Shown piece after piece: positions 47,994-56,119 of a DNA stretch of 64,000 nt. The stretch lies in the NCBI GenBank assembly GCA_050329835.1, contig JBHJOJ010000022.1, forward strand, positions 1-64,000, read 5' to 3'. This DNA is from JANNOG01 sp050329835. Lineage in GTDB: Bacteria > Actinomycetota > Actinomycetes > Actinomycetales > JBBAYJ01. The stretch's first letter is position 1; every line of letters begins with the position of its first letter. A program made the position numbers and the translations under genes. The notes under the pieces are model-generated. The model was not told where the DNA came from. It worked only from the letters and a program-made list of their open reading frames with translations, and ran no database searches.

Positions 47994-48029
47994 GCGACGG
48001 CCCCGGCCGGGTCGGGCCGGGGCCGTCGC
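47994..48029. terminator. perfect 15-bp hairpin between VOC and M14 genes
   Basis: 47994-48008 and 48015-48029 are perfect reverse complements with a 6-nt loop. It lies 17 bp from the convergent M14 peptidase stop and ~230 bp after the VOC gene, and can terminate transcription from both sides. The 230 bp before it contain no supported gene. Confidence 0.85.
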
Positions 48030-48045
48030 GGAGGGAGCGGTCCTG

Positions 48046-51000
48046 CTAGGAGTCGAGGAGGTACCCGACCGTCCGGCCCAGGAGGTCACGCCGGACCTCG
48101 GGGTCGGCGATCTGCTCGACACCGAACCCGAGCAGCACCGTGCTGTCGGTCGCCACCGCCGCCTGCGCGGGCGGCACCAGGCCCTGCGACCGCTCGAACT
48201 CCCGGGTGTTGCCGGGGCTGCCCGCCGGGGGTCCGGTGACCGACCAGTCGCCGAGACCGGTCTCGAAGCCCTCGGCCGCCACCTCGGCCCCGTCGACGAC
48301 GACGCGCGTGTCGTCGACGAAGACTCCGGCGCCGCCCGTGGACGGGTCGGTGACGTAGGCGATCGAGACCTCGACGGTGGACCCGGCGTACGCCGACAGG
48401 TCGAATGTCGCCGGCTGCCACCCGCCGCTGTTGCCGGTGAGCGCGTGCCACTCGCCCGTGGCGCCGGACGGCGTGCAGGCGCCGCCGGACAGCGTGAGGT
48501 AGTTCGTCAGGGCCGGGTGCTGGTCGAGCAGGAACCCGGCCTCGCACTCGGTCGGGACGGTCTGCGTCGACAGGCCGCCGGCCTCGGGAAGGGTGGTCCA
48601 ATCGTCCCCGCCCGCCGTCCTGGCCTCGACGACGACCGAGTCGTACCCGGTCTCGAGGTCGAACGAGAGCTGGGTCGACAGATCGACGTCCGCGCCCGGT
48701 GCCACCCCGGTGAGATCCACCGTGCGGGTCAGCCGGGTGTAGAGGCCGTCGGCGTGGGTGGTTCCCGCGTACCACTCGCCCTCGACCGGGGCGTAGGGGT
48801 CCGGCCCCTCGGACGTGTACACCCCCAGCGGGCGGCTGTCGGCGAACTGCGGGAACGACTCCGGCGGCAGGACACCGCTGGTCACCGTGAACGACCCGGC
48901 CTCGTCGACAGGGTTGGTCGCGGTACCCGCGAGGTCCCCCGCGAAGCCGGACAGCGGGTCCTCGGACCCGGTGACCGCCGACACGGACTCGTTCGGCTGC
49001 CGGTCGAAGGCCCCGAGCCAGTACTGGTAGAAGTCGTCGGCCAGGATGAGGCAGTCCGAGAAGAAGTCCGTCGTGACGGCGCACTCCGTCCCCGGCTCGT
49101 TGTCGAGGCCGTAGTACAGGCCGCCGACCTGGCTGCCGAGCGCCCCGTCGTACCCGGCGGTCTCGCCGGTCACGAGCAGCTTGCCGCCCTCGTTGAGGTA
49201 GTCGCGCATCGCGAGCGTCGTGAACTGCTCGCGCTCCGCGACCGCGATCTCCGGGATCGGTCCGAAGAGGAACGTGTCGGTGAGCTCGTCCTCCGGGTCC
49301 TGGGTGATCCGGTTGTCGCCGTAGTACCAGACCACGGCGTCGAAGTGCGAGAGCACGCCCTGGTCGTGCGGCACCCCCTGCGCCGAGATGTCCCACGTCG
49401 AGACCCTGGCGCCGATCGCCTCGAGGTCCTCGACATAGGTGGAGAGGTACTGCGGCGCGGCCAGCGGCGGGTCGTAGGTGGGGTTCACGCCCTCGTAGTC
49501 CTCGTTGGCCACGACCAGGACGTCGTCACCGCGGGTGCTGCCGTCCTCGGCGACCGTGTACGTGAACCGTTCGCTCTCCACCCAGGGCCGGCGCTCGCCG
49601 AGCTTGAGCCCCGAGAACCAGACCTCGACCGAGTCGCCCGGCCGGGCCCGGATCTGGCCCCGGCGCTCGGCGTACCACACGTCGCTGTCGTCGCCGTAGC
49701 GCTCGCCGCCGTCCCACTCCCGGGTGAGGAACGGCAGCTTCTGCCCACCGTTCACCCGGTACCAGCCGAGGACCAGCTGGAGCTGCCGGTCGACGGTGAC
49801 CGCAACGGTCTGCGGCGACCCGTAGGAGACGTCGAAGGTGTCGACGGCGAAGTCCGGCGCGTCGATCCCCACCGCCGAGACCGGGTCCGCGGGGTCGGCG
49901 GCCGACTTGGCGACCGAGAGGGCGAAGGGGATGTTGGTCTCGAACTCACGCTGGATCAGCGGCTCGGAGTCCGGGAAGTTGAAGACGCTCTCGCAGTCCG
50001 CCGCCTCGAAGGCGTCGGCGGGGTCCCACTCGCTGGCCGTCGCGCACGTCGACATCTCCGGGGTGAAGGCGAGGATGCCGTAGACGCTGTGGGCGTGCTC
50101 GGTGGTCTCGCCGTTCGTGGTGTACAGCTCGGCGGACAGGTCCGGGTCGTAACCGGGGACCGCGGGGTTCTCGTCCGTGCCGGCCAGCGCCTCGTAGACG
50201 AGGTCGTCCGGGGTCGGGGTCGAGACCTGCCAGCCGGTGCCGTAGAGCATGAGCTCCGCCGCCGAGTGGTAGTTGACGAGGAAGGAGAAGTCGATGCGCG
50301 CCATGAGCTCGTCCAGCGCCTGGGTCTCCGGCTCGGACCCCGGCCCCGGGCCGCGGTACGTCGAGCTCACCAGGTCGGGCGAGGACCCCTCGTTGTCGTA
50401 GCCCCACCGCTCGGGCCAGTTCCGGTTCGGGTCCACACCGTCCAGGCCGGTGATGACGCCGTCGCCGTCGTTGTCGGCGAGGTTCTTCCGCCACAGCCGG
50501 TTGCCGTCGGTGAACGTGTAGTCGTAGCCGTCCGGGTTGGCCATCGGCACGAACCACAGTTCGGTGCTGTCGACGATCCGGCGGATCTCGCGGTCCGTCG
50601 AGTAGCCGTCGAGGACGTGGTGCAGCAGCCGTCGGGTCATCTCCGGGGTGATCCACTCGCGGGCGTGCTGGGTGGACACGTACAGCACCGACGGCCGTTG
50701 CCCCTGCGGGACGCGCTGGGCGTTCTTGGTCACCCGCACCGCGAGGATGTCCTGGCCCTGCACCGACTGCCCGATGGTGACGAGCTCGGCGATCCCGGGG
50801 TTGTCGGCGGCGAGCTGCCGGAACTCCTCCTCGAGGTTGCCCTCCCCGCTCCAGGGCCGGAACACGCCGCCCGTCTCCTCCGCGGTCTCGGCGGCGAAGG
50901 TGCGCGCCTCGGCGCCGTCGGCCCCGGACACCTCCTTCGGAGTGAGCGGGACGCCGGCCGCGATGAGGCGCTCCGCCAGCACGGGAGGCGCGATCACCTC

Positions 51001-51237
51001 GACGACGGTGGAGCCGTCCGGGCCGGTCGGAGCGGTGGCGATGTCCTCGTGGTCCAGTCCCGCGGCCCGCAGCTGCGCCAGGTGCTTCGCCGAGATCTCG
51101 CCGGTGTAGACCTGAGGCCCGGAGAGGTCGACCGGTGGATCGGGGTCGAGATCGTCGGCCATCGTCGGCACGACGCCGACCATGAAGAGGCCCGCCCCCA
51201 GGGCGAGTGCCATCGCTCGGCGGAGTGTGCGCGTCAT
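48046..51237 (-). CDS. secreted M14 zinc carboxypeptidase with long C-terminal domains
   Basis: An exported metallopeptidase of 1063 residues. Signal peptide TRTLRRAMALALGAGLFMVG; M14 domain (about 120-450) with zinc ligands His and Glu in VSTQHAREWITPEM, His in LVNYHSAAELMLYG, and the catalytic Glu in GILAFTPEMS. A middle region (about 590-800) resembles immune-inhibitor-A/ThuA-like folds (LLVTGETAGYDGALG), and the end (about 845-1030) looks like MAM/jelly-roll sheets with VSIAYVTDPSTGGAGVFVDD. Degrades peptides outside the cell. The ATG at 51237 is chosen because 51273 would sit in the promoter -10. Confidence 0.9.
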   Translation of the reverse strand: MTRTLRRAMALALGAGLFMVGVVPTMADDLDPDPPVDLSGPQVYTGEISAKHLAQLRAAGLDHEDIATAPTGPDGSTVVEVIAPPVLAERLIAAGVPLTPKEVSGADGAEARTFAAETAEETGGVFRPWSGEGNLEEEFRQLAADNPGIAELVTIGQSVQGQDILAVRVTKNAQRVPQGQRPSVLYVSTQHAREWITPEMTRRLLHHVLDGYSTDREIRRIVDSTELWFVPMANPDGYDYTFTDGNRLWRKNLADNDGDGVITGLDGVDPNRNWPERWGYDNEGSSPDLVSSTYRGPGPGSEPETQALDELMARIDFSFLVNYHSAAELMLYGTGWQVSTPTPDDLVYEALAGTDENPAVPGYDPDLSAELYTTNGETTEHAHSVYGILAFTPEMSTCATASEWDPADAFEAADCESVFNFPDSEPLIQREFETNIPFALSVAKSAADPADPVSAVGIDAPDFAVDTFDVSYGSPQTVAVTVDRQLQLVLGWYRVNGGQKLPFLTREWDGGERYGDDSDVWYAERRGQIRARPGDSVEVWFSGLKLGERRPWVESERFTYTVAEDGSTRGDDVLVVANEDYEGVNPTYDPPLAAPQYLSTYVEDLEAIGARVSTWDISAQGVPHDQGVLSHFDAVVWYYGDNRITQDPEDELTDTFLFGPIPEIAVAEREQFTTLAMRDYLNEGGKLLVTGETAGYDGALGSQVGGLYYGLDNEPGTECAVTTDFFSDCLILADDFYQYWLGAFDRQPNESVSAVTGSEDPLSGFAGDLAGTATNPVDEAGSFTVTSGVLPPESFPQFADSRPLGVYTSEGPDPYAPVEGEWYAGTTHADGLYTRLTRTVDLTGVAPGADVDLSTQLSFDLETGYDSVVVEARTAGGDDWTTLPEAGGLSTQTVPTECEAGFLLDQHPALTNYLTLSGGACTPSGATGEWHALTGNSGGWQPATFDLSAYAGSTVEVSIAYVTDPSTGGAGVFVDDTRVVVDGAEVAAEGFETGLGDWSVTGPPAGSPGNTREFERSQGLVPPAQAAVATDSTVLLGFGVEQIADPEVRRDLLGRTVGYLLDS

Positions 51238-51271
51238 GGGACCACCGATCTCGCGAGGATGTGAGCGATAC

Positions 51272-51301
51272 ATCAGATGGCGCCGCCGACCGGCGCGTCA
51301 A
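51272..51301 (-). promoter_or_regulatory. promoter of the M14 peptidase gene
   Basis: On the minus strand TTGACG (51301-51296) and TCTGAT (51277-51272) are separated by 18 bp, close to a housekeeping sigma promoter. Transcription would begin near 51265, giving a ~30-nt leader to the ATG at 51237. Confidence 0.5.
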
Positions 51302-51404
51302 CCCCTCGGCGCCGATCGGTTCCCGCGAACCTCGCGACACGCCGAAATCCTGCCCGAAGGTGCCAGAGCGCGGCGGGGGCGGCCCGGGCCCGGACGTCGC
51401 GGTG

Positions 51405-52757
51405 CTAGGCGGGCCGGCCGCCTCGGCCGCCCGGGGGCGCCGCCCCGGTCCGCAGCCACGCCGACCCTCGGGTGCGTGCCACGAGCACGGCGAGCCGCGC
51501 CGCCGTGTGCGCCCCCACCGCCCACCACAGCCCCACCAGTCCGCCGCCGGCGGCCGTCGCCGCCCAGGCCGCCACCAGGAACACGGCCAGGGTCGCGACG
51601 CCGGTGACGGCCAGGTAGGCGTGGTCCCCGGCCCCGATGAGCACCCCGTCGAGCGCGAACGTCACCCCGGCGACGACCTGGAGGAGGGCCACGAGCACGA
51701 GGACGTCGCCCAGTAGGTGCCGGACCGCGGGATCAGGGGAGAACAGACCGGGCGCCCACGGCAGGCAGGCGAGCACCAGCACCCCGGTCCCCGCCCCGGA
51801 CCACAGCCCCCACCAGGCGAGGCGACGCGTGACCGCGCGGACGTCCCCGACGTCGCCCGCCCCCAGACCGCGCGCGACCAGGGCCTGGGCGGCGATCGCG
51901 ACGGCGTCCAGCGCGAGGGCCAGGAACCCCCACACGGCAACGGCAACGGTGTGGGCCGCCAGGGCCACCGTGCCGGCCGCCCCCGCCCAGGCGACCGCCG
52001 CCAGCAGGTAGATCCGCAGCGTGAGGGTCCGCAGGAACAGCGCGCCCGACGCCGAGGCCGAGGTCCGGATGCCGGCGGAGTCCGGGCGCAGCGAGGCGCC
52101 GTGGCGCCGCGCGCGCCGGACCACCACGGCGGTCAGCGCCGCCGCCATGCCGACCTGGGCGATCACGGTCCCCAACGCCGACCCGGCGATGCCCCACCCC
52201 GCGGGGTACACGAGGACGTAGTTGAGGCCGACGTTGGCGGCGGCCCCGGTCGCCGCCACCACGAGCGGGGTCCGGACGTCCAGTGCGCCGCGCAGGGCCC
52301 CGGTGGCGGCCAGCACGACGAGCATGGCGGGCAGACCCACGGCGGAGACGCGCAGGTAGACGAGCGCGAAGGGCCGCGCGGCGGGGGTCGCGCCCAGGGC
52401 GTCGACGAGCACGGGCGCTGCGGCCGCCCCGGCGAGGGCGAGGACCACGCCGAGGCCGGCCGCCAGCCAGAGGCCGTCGATCCCCTGCTGGGCCGCCGCC
52501 CGGAGGTCGCCGGCCCCGACGGACCGGCCGACCGCCGCCGTCGTGGCGTAGGCGAGGAAGACGCACAGGTAGACCAGCGTCGACAGGACCGCCCCGGCGA
52601 CGCCGAGGCCGGCGAGCGGGGCGGTGCCGAGGTTGCCGACGATGGCGGCGTCGGCCAGCAGGAACAACGGCTCGGCGACGAGGGCGCCCAGGGCGGGCAC
52701 GGCCAGCCGGAGGATCTCGCGGTCCCTCGCCCGGCCCGCGGAGGACGGGTCGATCAC
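51405..52757 (-). CDS. MATE-family efflux transporter (DinF-like)
   Basis: A 450-residue, twelve-helix transporter. The two MATE repeats are visible: LRLAVPALGALVAEPLFLLA then DAAIVGNLGTAPLAGLGVAG near residue 35, VLSTLVYLCVFLAYATTAAV near 58, and the second repeat from AAVAWAGAAGTVALAAHTVA near 255. The N-terminal Asp of LADAAIVG is the conserved proton/Na+ site of the DinF branch. Exports cationic drugs or metabolites. The GTG start at 52757 is uncertain; TAGCCT lies just 3 nt before it. Confidence 0.9.
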   Translation of the reverse strand: MIDPSSAGRARDREILRLAVPALGALVAEPLFLLADAAIVGNLGTAPLAGLGVAGAVLSTLVYLCVFLAYATTAAVGRSVGAGDLRAAAQQGIDGLWLAAGLGVVLALAGAAAAPVLVDALGATPAARPFALVYLRVSAVGLPAMLVVLAATGALRGALDVRTPLVVAATGAAANVGLNYVLVYPAGWGIAGSALGTVIAQVGMAAALTAVVVRRARRHGASLRPDSAGIRTSASASGALFLRTLTLRIYLLAAVAWAGAAGTVALAAHTVAVAVWGFLALALDAVAIAAQALVARGLGAGDVGDVRAVTRRLAWWGLWSGAGTGVLVLACLPWAPGLFSPDPAVRHLLGDVLVLVALLQVVAGVTFALDGVLIGAGDHAYLAVTGVATLAVFLVAAWAATAAGGGLVGLWWAVGAHTAARLAVLVARTRGSAWLRTGAAPPGGRGGRPA

Positions 52758-52944
52758 CGGAGGCTATCGGTCCGCCGGCCGCCGGCCGCCGGCCGCGGGG
52801 CGTCGAGCCGCGGTCGTCCACAGTGCCGGCCGGGGCCGCCCGTCCACAGGTGCGCCGCCCGGAGCTGCCCGGCCCGCTTCCTCGGCGGCAGGGTCGTCGT
52901 CATGACGCGGAGAGCGACGGATGACGACGACCTATCGTGACGAC

Positions 52945-53478
52945 GTGCGGACCGTCGTCCTGGGGCCCCGCCCGCCCGAGATCGAGGCGCTCATCGAGCG
53001 CCGTCGCCGGCTGGGGCAGGACAGGCACGACGAGATCTGGCAGGGGGACCACCACACGGCGCCGTACGCCCACCCGTGGCACGGCTACGTCGAGGGCGAG
53101 ATCGCCCGTGCGCTGGATCCGCCGGCGAGGGGCCGCGGATTGGTGCCCACCGGGGGGTTCAACCTCGGCGCCCCGGACGACTTCCGGGTCCCGGACGCCG
53201 GGGTGCACGTGTCGCTTCCGCACGAGCTCTACGTCCCCACCGCCCTTCTCGTCGTCGAGGTGCTGTCGCCGGACGACGAGTCGTGGGAGAAGCTGCCCTT
53301 CTACGCCGGGCGCGGGGTCCGCGAGGTCCTCATGGTCGACCCGCGCGCGTCGACGATCGCCTGCCTGCGGGTGCGGGGCGACGACGGGTGGGACGAGGTC
53401 GACCACAGCGAGGTGCTCGCCGTCGCGGTGGCCGACCTCGTCGGGGGTGTCCGGTGGCCCGAGGGGTCCGGATCATGA
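52945..53478 (+). CDS. Uma2-family (DUF820) restriction-endonuclease-like protein
   Basis: A 177-residue PD-(D/E)XK-fold protein: FRVPDAGVHVSLP (Asp) near residue 80, LLVVEVLSPDDESWEKLPFYAGRGVREVLMVDP near 97, the canonical Uma2 block with Glu, Lys and the GVxEV..VDP end. Role in nucleic-acid processing is assumed, not proven. The GTG at 52945 was chosen over the ATG at 52921 because TATCGT lies exactly 6 nt before it, the leaderless signature seen for nine other genes here. It overlaps the RecQ-like gene by ATGA. Confidence 0.85.
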   Translation: MRTVVLGPRPPEIEALIERRRRLGQDRHDEIWQGDHHTAPYAHPWHGYVEGEIARALDPPARGRGLVPTGGFNLGAPDDFRVPDAGVHVSLPHELYVPTALLVVEVLSPDDESWEKLPFYAGRGVREVLMVDPRASTIACLRVRGDDGWDEVDHSEVLAVAVADLVGGVRWPEGSGS

Positions 53479-55625
53479 CGGCGGCCGCGCCGACCGTCAC
53501 CGTCCCCGATCTCACGCTCGCCGACGACGCCCGTGACGTCCTGCGGCGCCTCACCGACCGGGCCGACGCCGACTTCCGGCCGGACCAGCTGGAGGCGATC
53601 GAGGCGCTGCTGCTCCGGGGCGAACGGGTGCTCGTCGTCCAGCGGACGGGGTGGGGCAAGTCCGCGGTGTACTTCGTCGCCACCGCGCTGCTGCGGCGGG
53701 CGGGAGCGGGACCCACGATCATCGTGTCGCCGCTGCTGTCGCTCATGCGGAACCAGATCGACTCCGCGGCGCGGCCGGGCGTCCGGGCCCACACCGTCAA
53801 CTCCGGCAACGTCACCGAGTGGGACGAGGTCCGGGAGCTGCTGGCCGCCGGCGACGTCGACGTCCTGCTGGTCAGCCCCGAGCGACTCAACAACCCGCAG
53901 TTCCGCGAGACCTGGCTGCCCGCCCTCGCGGACACCACCGGGCTGCTGGTCGTCGACGAGGCCCACTGCGTGTCGGACTGGGGCCACGACTTCCGGCCGG
54001 ACTACCGTCGGGTGCGCGACCTGCTGGCCCGGCTGCGTCCGGGCACGCCGGTGCTCGCCACCACGGCGACGGCCAACGCCCGGGTCGTCACCGACGTCGG
54101 CGAGCAGCTGGCGGCCGGCGGGCGGGAGGTGCTCACCCTGCGCGGGCCGCTGGCCCGGGACTCGCTGCGGCTCGGCGTCCTGGCCCTGCCGGAGCCCGAC
54201 CGGGTGCCCTGGCTGGCCGAGCACCTCGGCGACCTGACGAGCTCCGGGATCGTCTACACGCTGACCGTCGCCCAGGCTGAGGACACCGCCGAGGCGCTGC
54301 GCGCCGCCGGGCACGAGGTGCGGGCATACACCGGCCGCCAGGACGGCGACGAGCGGGTCGAGGCGGAGCGGGCGCTGCTCGAGAACCGGGTGAAGGCGCT
54401 CGTGGCGACGTCCGCGCTGGGCATGGGGTTCGACAAGCCGGACCTGGGCTTCGTGGTCCACCTCGGGGCGCCGAACTCGCCCATCGCCTACTACCAGCAG
54501 GTGGGCCGGGCCGGACGTGCCGTCGAGAGCGCCGACGTCCTGCTGCTGCCCGGGTCGCAGGACCGGGCCATCTGGGACTGGTTCGCCTCCCTCGCCTTCC
54601 CGGGCCCCGGCGTGGTGTCCCGGGTGCTGGCCGTCCTCGGGGACTCGACCCGCCCGCTGTCCACCCCTGCGCTCGAACCGCTCGTCGACCTCCGGCGGTC
54701 CCGGCTCGAGCTGCTGCTCAAGGTGCTCGACGTGGACGGCGCGGTCCGCCGCGTCGCGGGCGGATGGGAGGCCACCGGCCGCCCGTGGAGCTACGACGAG
54801 CCGCGTTACGCCCGGGTCGCCGAGGCCCGCACCGCCGAGGCCGCGGCGATGCTGGCGTATGCGGTCCCCGCGGACCGCGCGCCCGGCTGCCGGATGCGGT
54901 TCCTGCGGGAGCGGCTCGACGACCCGTGGGCCGCGGACTGCCGGCGCTGCGACGTCTGCGCCGGCCCGTGGTACCCGGCGGCGGTGTCGGCGGCGGCGAG
55001 GCGGGCCGTGGCCCGGGTGGTCGACCGGCCCGGCGTGGTGGTCGAGGCCAGGACCTCGTGGCCGACTGGGATGGACCGGGTCGGGGTGCCGGTGAGGGGC
55101 CGGATCGCCGAGGGCGAACGGACGAGCGACGGGCGTGCCGTCGCGCGGCTGTCCGATCTCGGGTGGGGGTCCCGGCTGCGCGGGCTGCTGGCCGACGGGG
55201 CGCCCGACGCCCCCGTCGGCGACGACCTCTTCCGTGCCGTGGCCACGGTCCTGCGGGAGTGGCAGTGGGCGGAGCGTCCGGTCGCGGTGGCGGCCGTCCC
55301 GTCCCGGCGGCGTCCCGTGCTGGTGGCGTCTCTCGCCGAGCGGCTGGCGGCGGCCGGCGGCCTGGAGTACCTGGGACCGCTCGAACTCCGTCACGGCGGA
55401 CCGGCGGGCGGGTCCGGCGGCAACAGCGCGACCCGACTGGCCGGCGTCTGGGAGCGGGTCGCCGTCCCCGGACCGACGGCGGCGCGGCTGCCGGCCCTGG
55501 CCGGCCCGGTCCTGCTCGTCGACGACCTCGTCGACTCCCGCTGGACGCTGACCGTCGCGGGGCGTGAACTCCGGCTGGCCGGCGCGGACGCCGTGCTCCC
55601 GTTCGCCCTGGCGGCGGCCGGGTGA
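53475..55625 (+). CDS. RecQ-like helicase fused to a phosphoribosyltransferase-like domain
   Basis: A 716-residue SF2 helicase. Helicase motifs: DFRPDQLEAIEALL, motif I VVQRTGWGKSAVYF near 60, motif II LLVVDEAHCVSDWGHDFRPD near 155, VATSALGMGFDKPDLGFVVH near 312, and motif VI YYQQVGRAGRA near 340; zinc-type Cys pairs in DCRRCDVC near 495. The C-terminus (about 580-716) carries a PRTase-like core, PVLLVDDLVDSRWTLTVAGR, resembling ComF-type domains. Its ATGA overlap with the Uma2 gene suggests a functional pair. Substrate and reaction of the PRTase domain are unknown. Confidence 0.88.
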   Translation: MTAAAPTVTVPDLTLADDARDVLRRLTDRADADFRPDQLEAIEALLLRGERVLVVQRTGWGKSAVYFVATALLRRAGAGPTIIVSPLLSLMRNQIDSAARPGVRAHTVNSGNVTEWDEVRELLAAGDVDVLLVSPERLNNPQFRETWLPALADTTGLLVVDEAHCVSDWGHDFRPDYRRVRDLLARLRPGTPVLATTATANARVVTDVGEQLAAGGREVLTLRGPLARDSLRLGVLALPEPDRVPWLAEHLGDLTSSGIVYTLTVAQAEDTAEALRAAGHEVRAYTGRQDGDERVEAERALLENRVKALVATSALGMGFDKPDLGFVVHLGAPNSPIAYYQQVGRAGRAVESADVLLLPGSQDRAIWDWFASLAFPGPGVVSRVLAVLGDSTRPLSTPALEPLVDLRRSRLELLLKVLDVDGAVRRVAGGWEATGRPWSYDEPRYARVAEARTAEAAAMLAYAVPADRAPGCRMRFLRERLDDPWAADCRRCDVCAGPWYPAAVSAAARRAVARVVDRPGVVVEARTSWPTGMDRVGVPVRGRIAEGERTSDGRAVARLSDLGWGSRLRGLLADGAPDAPVGDDLFRAVATVLREWQWAERPVAVAAVPSRRRPVLVASLAERLAAAGGLEYLGPLELRHGGPAGGSGGNSATRLAGVWERVAVPGPTAARLPALAGPVLLVDDLVDSRWTLTVAGRELRLAGADAVLPFALAAAG

Positions 55626-55643
55626 GGGGAGCAGGTCACCGTC

Positions 55644-56036
55644 GTGACCAGTCGCCTGACCGAGATCAGCGTCGACGCGCGGGATCCGCGCCGGCTCGCC
55701 GAGTTCTGGGCCGCCGTCCTCGACTACCGCATCCTCGACGAGCGTGAGGACGGCCTGGTGGAGATCGGCTCGTGGGAGCCGATGGTCGAGGCGCACCGCG
55801 CCGGGCCGCGGCCCCCGACGATCGTCTTCGCTCGGGTGCCCGAGGACAAGATCGTGAAGAACCGCCTGCACCTCGACGTCAGCCCGGTCGACGCCACGCG
55901 CGACGCCGAGGTGGACAGCCTGATCGCCCTGGGCGCACGCCGGATCGACGTCGGCCAGGGCGAGCAGAGCTGGGTCGTGCTCGCCGACCCCGGGGGCAAC
56001 GAGTTCTGCGTGCTCCGGAGCCTCGCCGCGACGTAG
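55644..56036 (+). CDS. VOC (glyoxalase-like) protein
   Basis: A 130-residue VOC domain: RLTEISVDARDPRRLAEFWA then AVLDYRILDEREDGLVEI, KIVKNRLHLDVSPVDATRDAE, and VLADPGGNEFCVLRSL. The subgroup (with LHLDVxP and NEFCVL) is common in actinomycetes and of unknown substrate. A GTG start lies 18 nt after the RecQ-like stop, with GGGGAGC upstream, so it could be part of that operon. Confidence 0.8.
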   Translation: MTSRLTEISVDARDPRRLAEFWAAVLDYRILDEREDGLVEIGSWEPMVEAHRAGPRPPTIVFARVPEDKIVKNRLHLDVSPVDATRDAEVDSLIALGARRIDVGQGEQSWVVLADPGGNEFCVLRSLAAT

Positions 56037-56082
56037 CCCCGGACGCCGCTGCGGGACCGCCGGACACGGCCCGCCGCCGGGC

Positions 56083-56113
56083 TTGCCCTGGAGCGCGCTC
56101 CAAGGCCGAGACT
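56083..56113 (+). promoter_or_regulatory. MerR-type promoter of the MerR-AKR gene
   Basis: TTGCCC (56083-56088) and GAGACT (56108-56113) are 19 bp apart, the overlong spacing of MerR-controlled promoters. The spacer holds TGGAGCGCGCTCCA (56089-56102), a perfect palindrome extending with one mismatch to 22 bp. The promoter is adjacent to the MerR domain gene, so autoactivation is likely. Confidence 0.8.
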
Positions 56114-56119
56114 CCCGCC

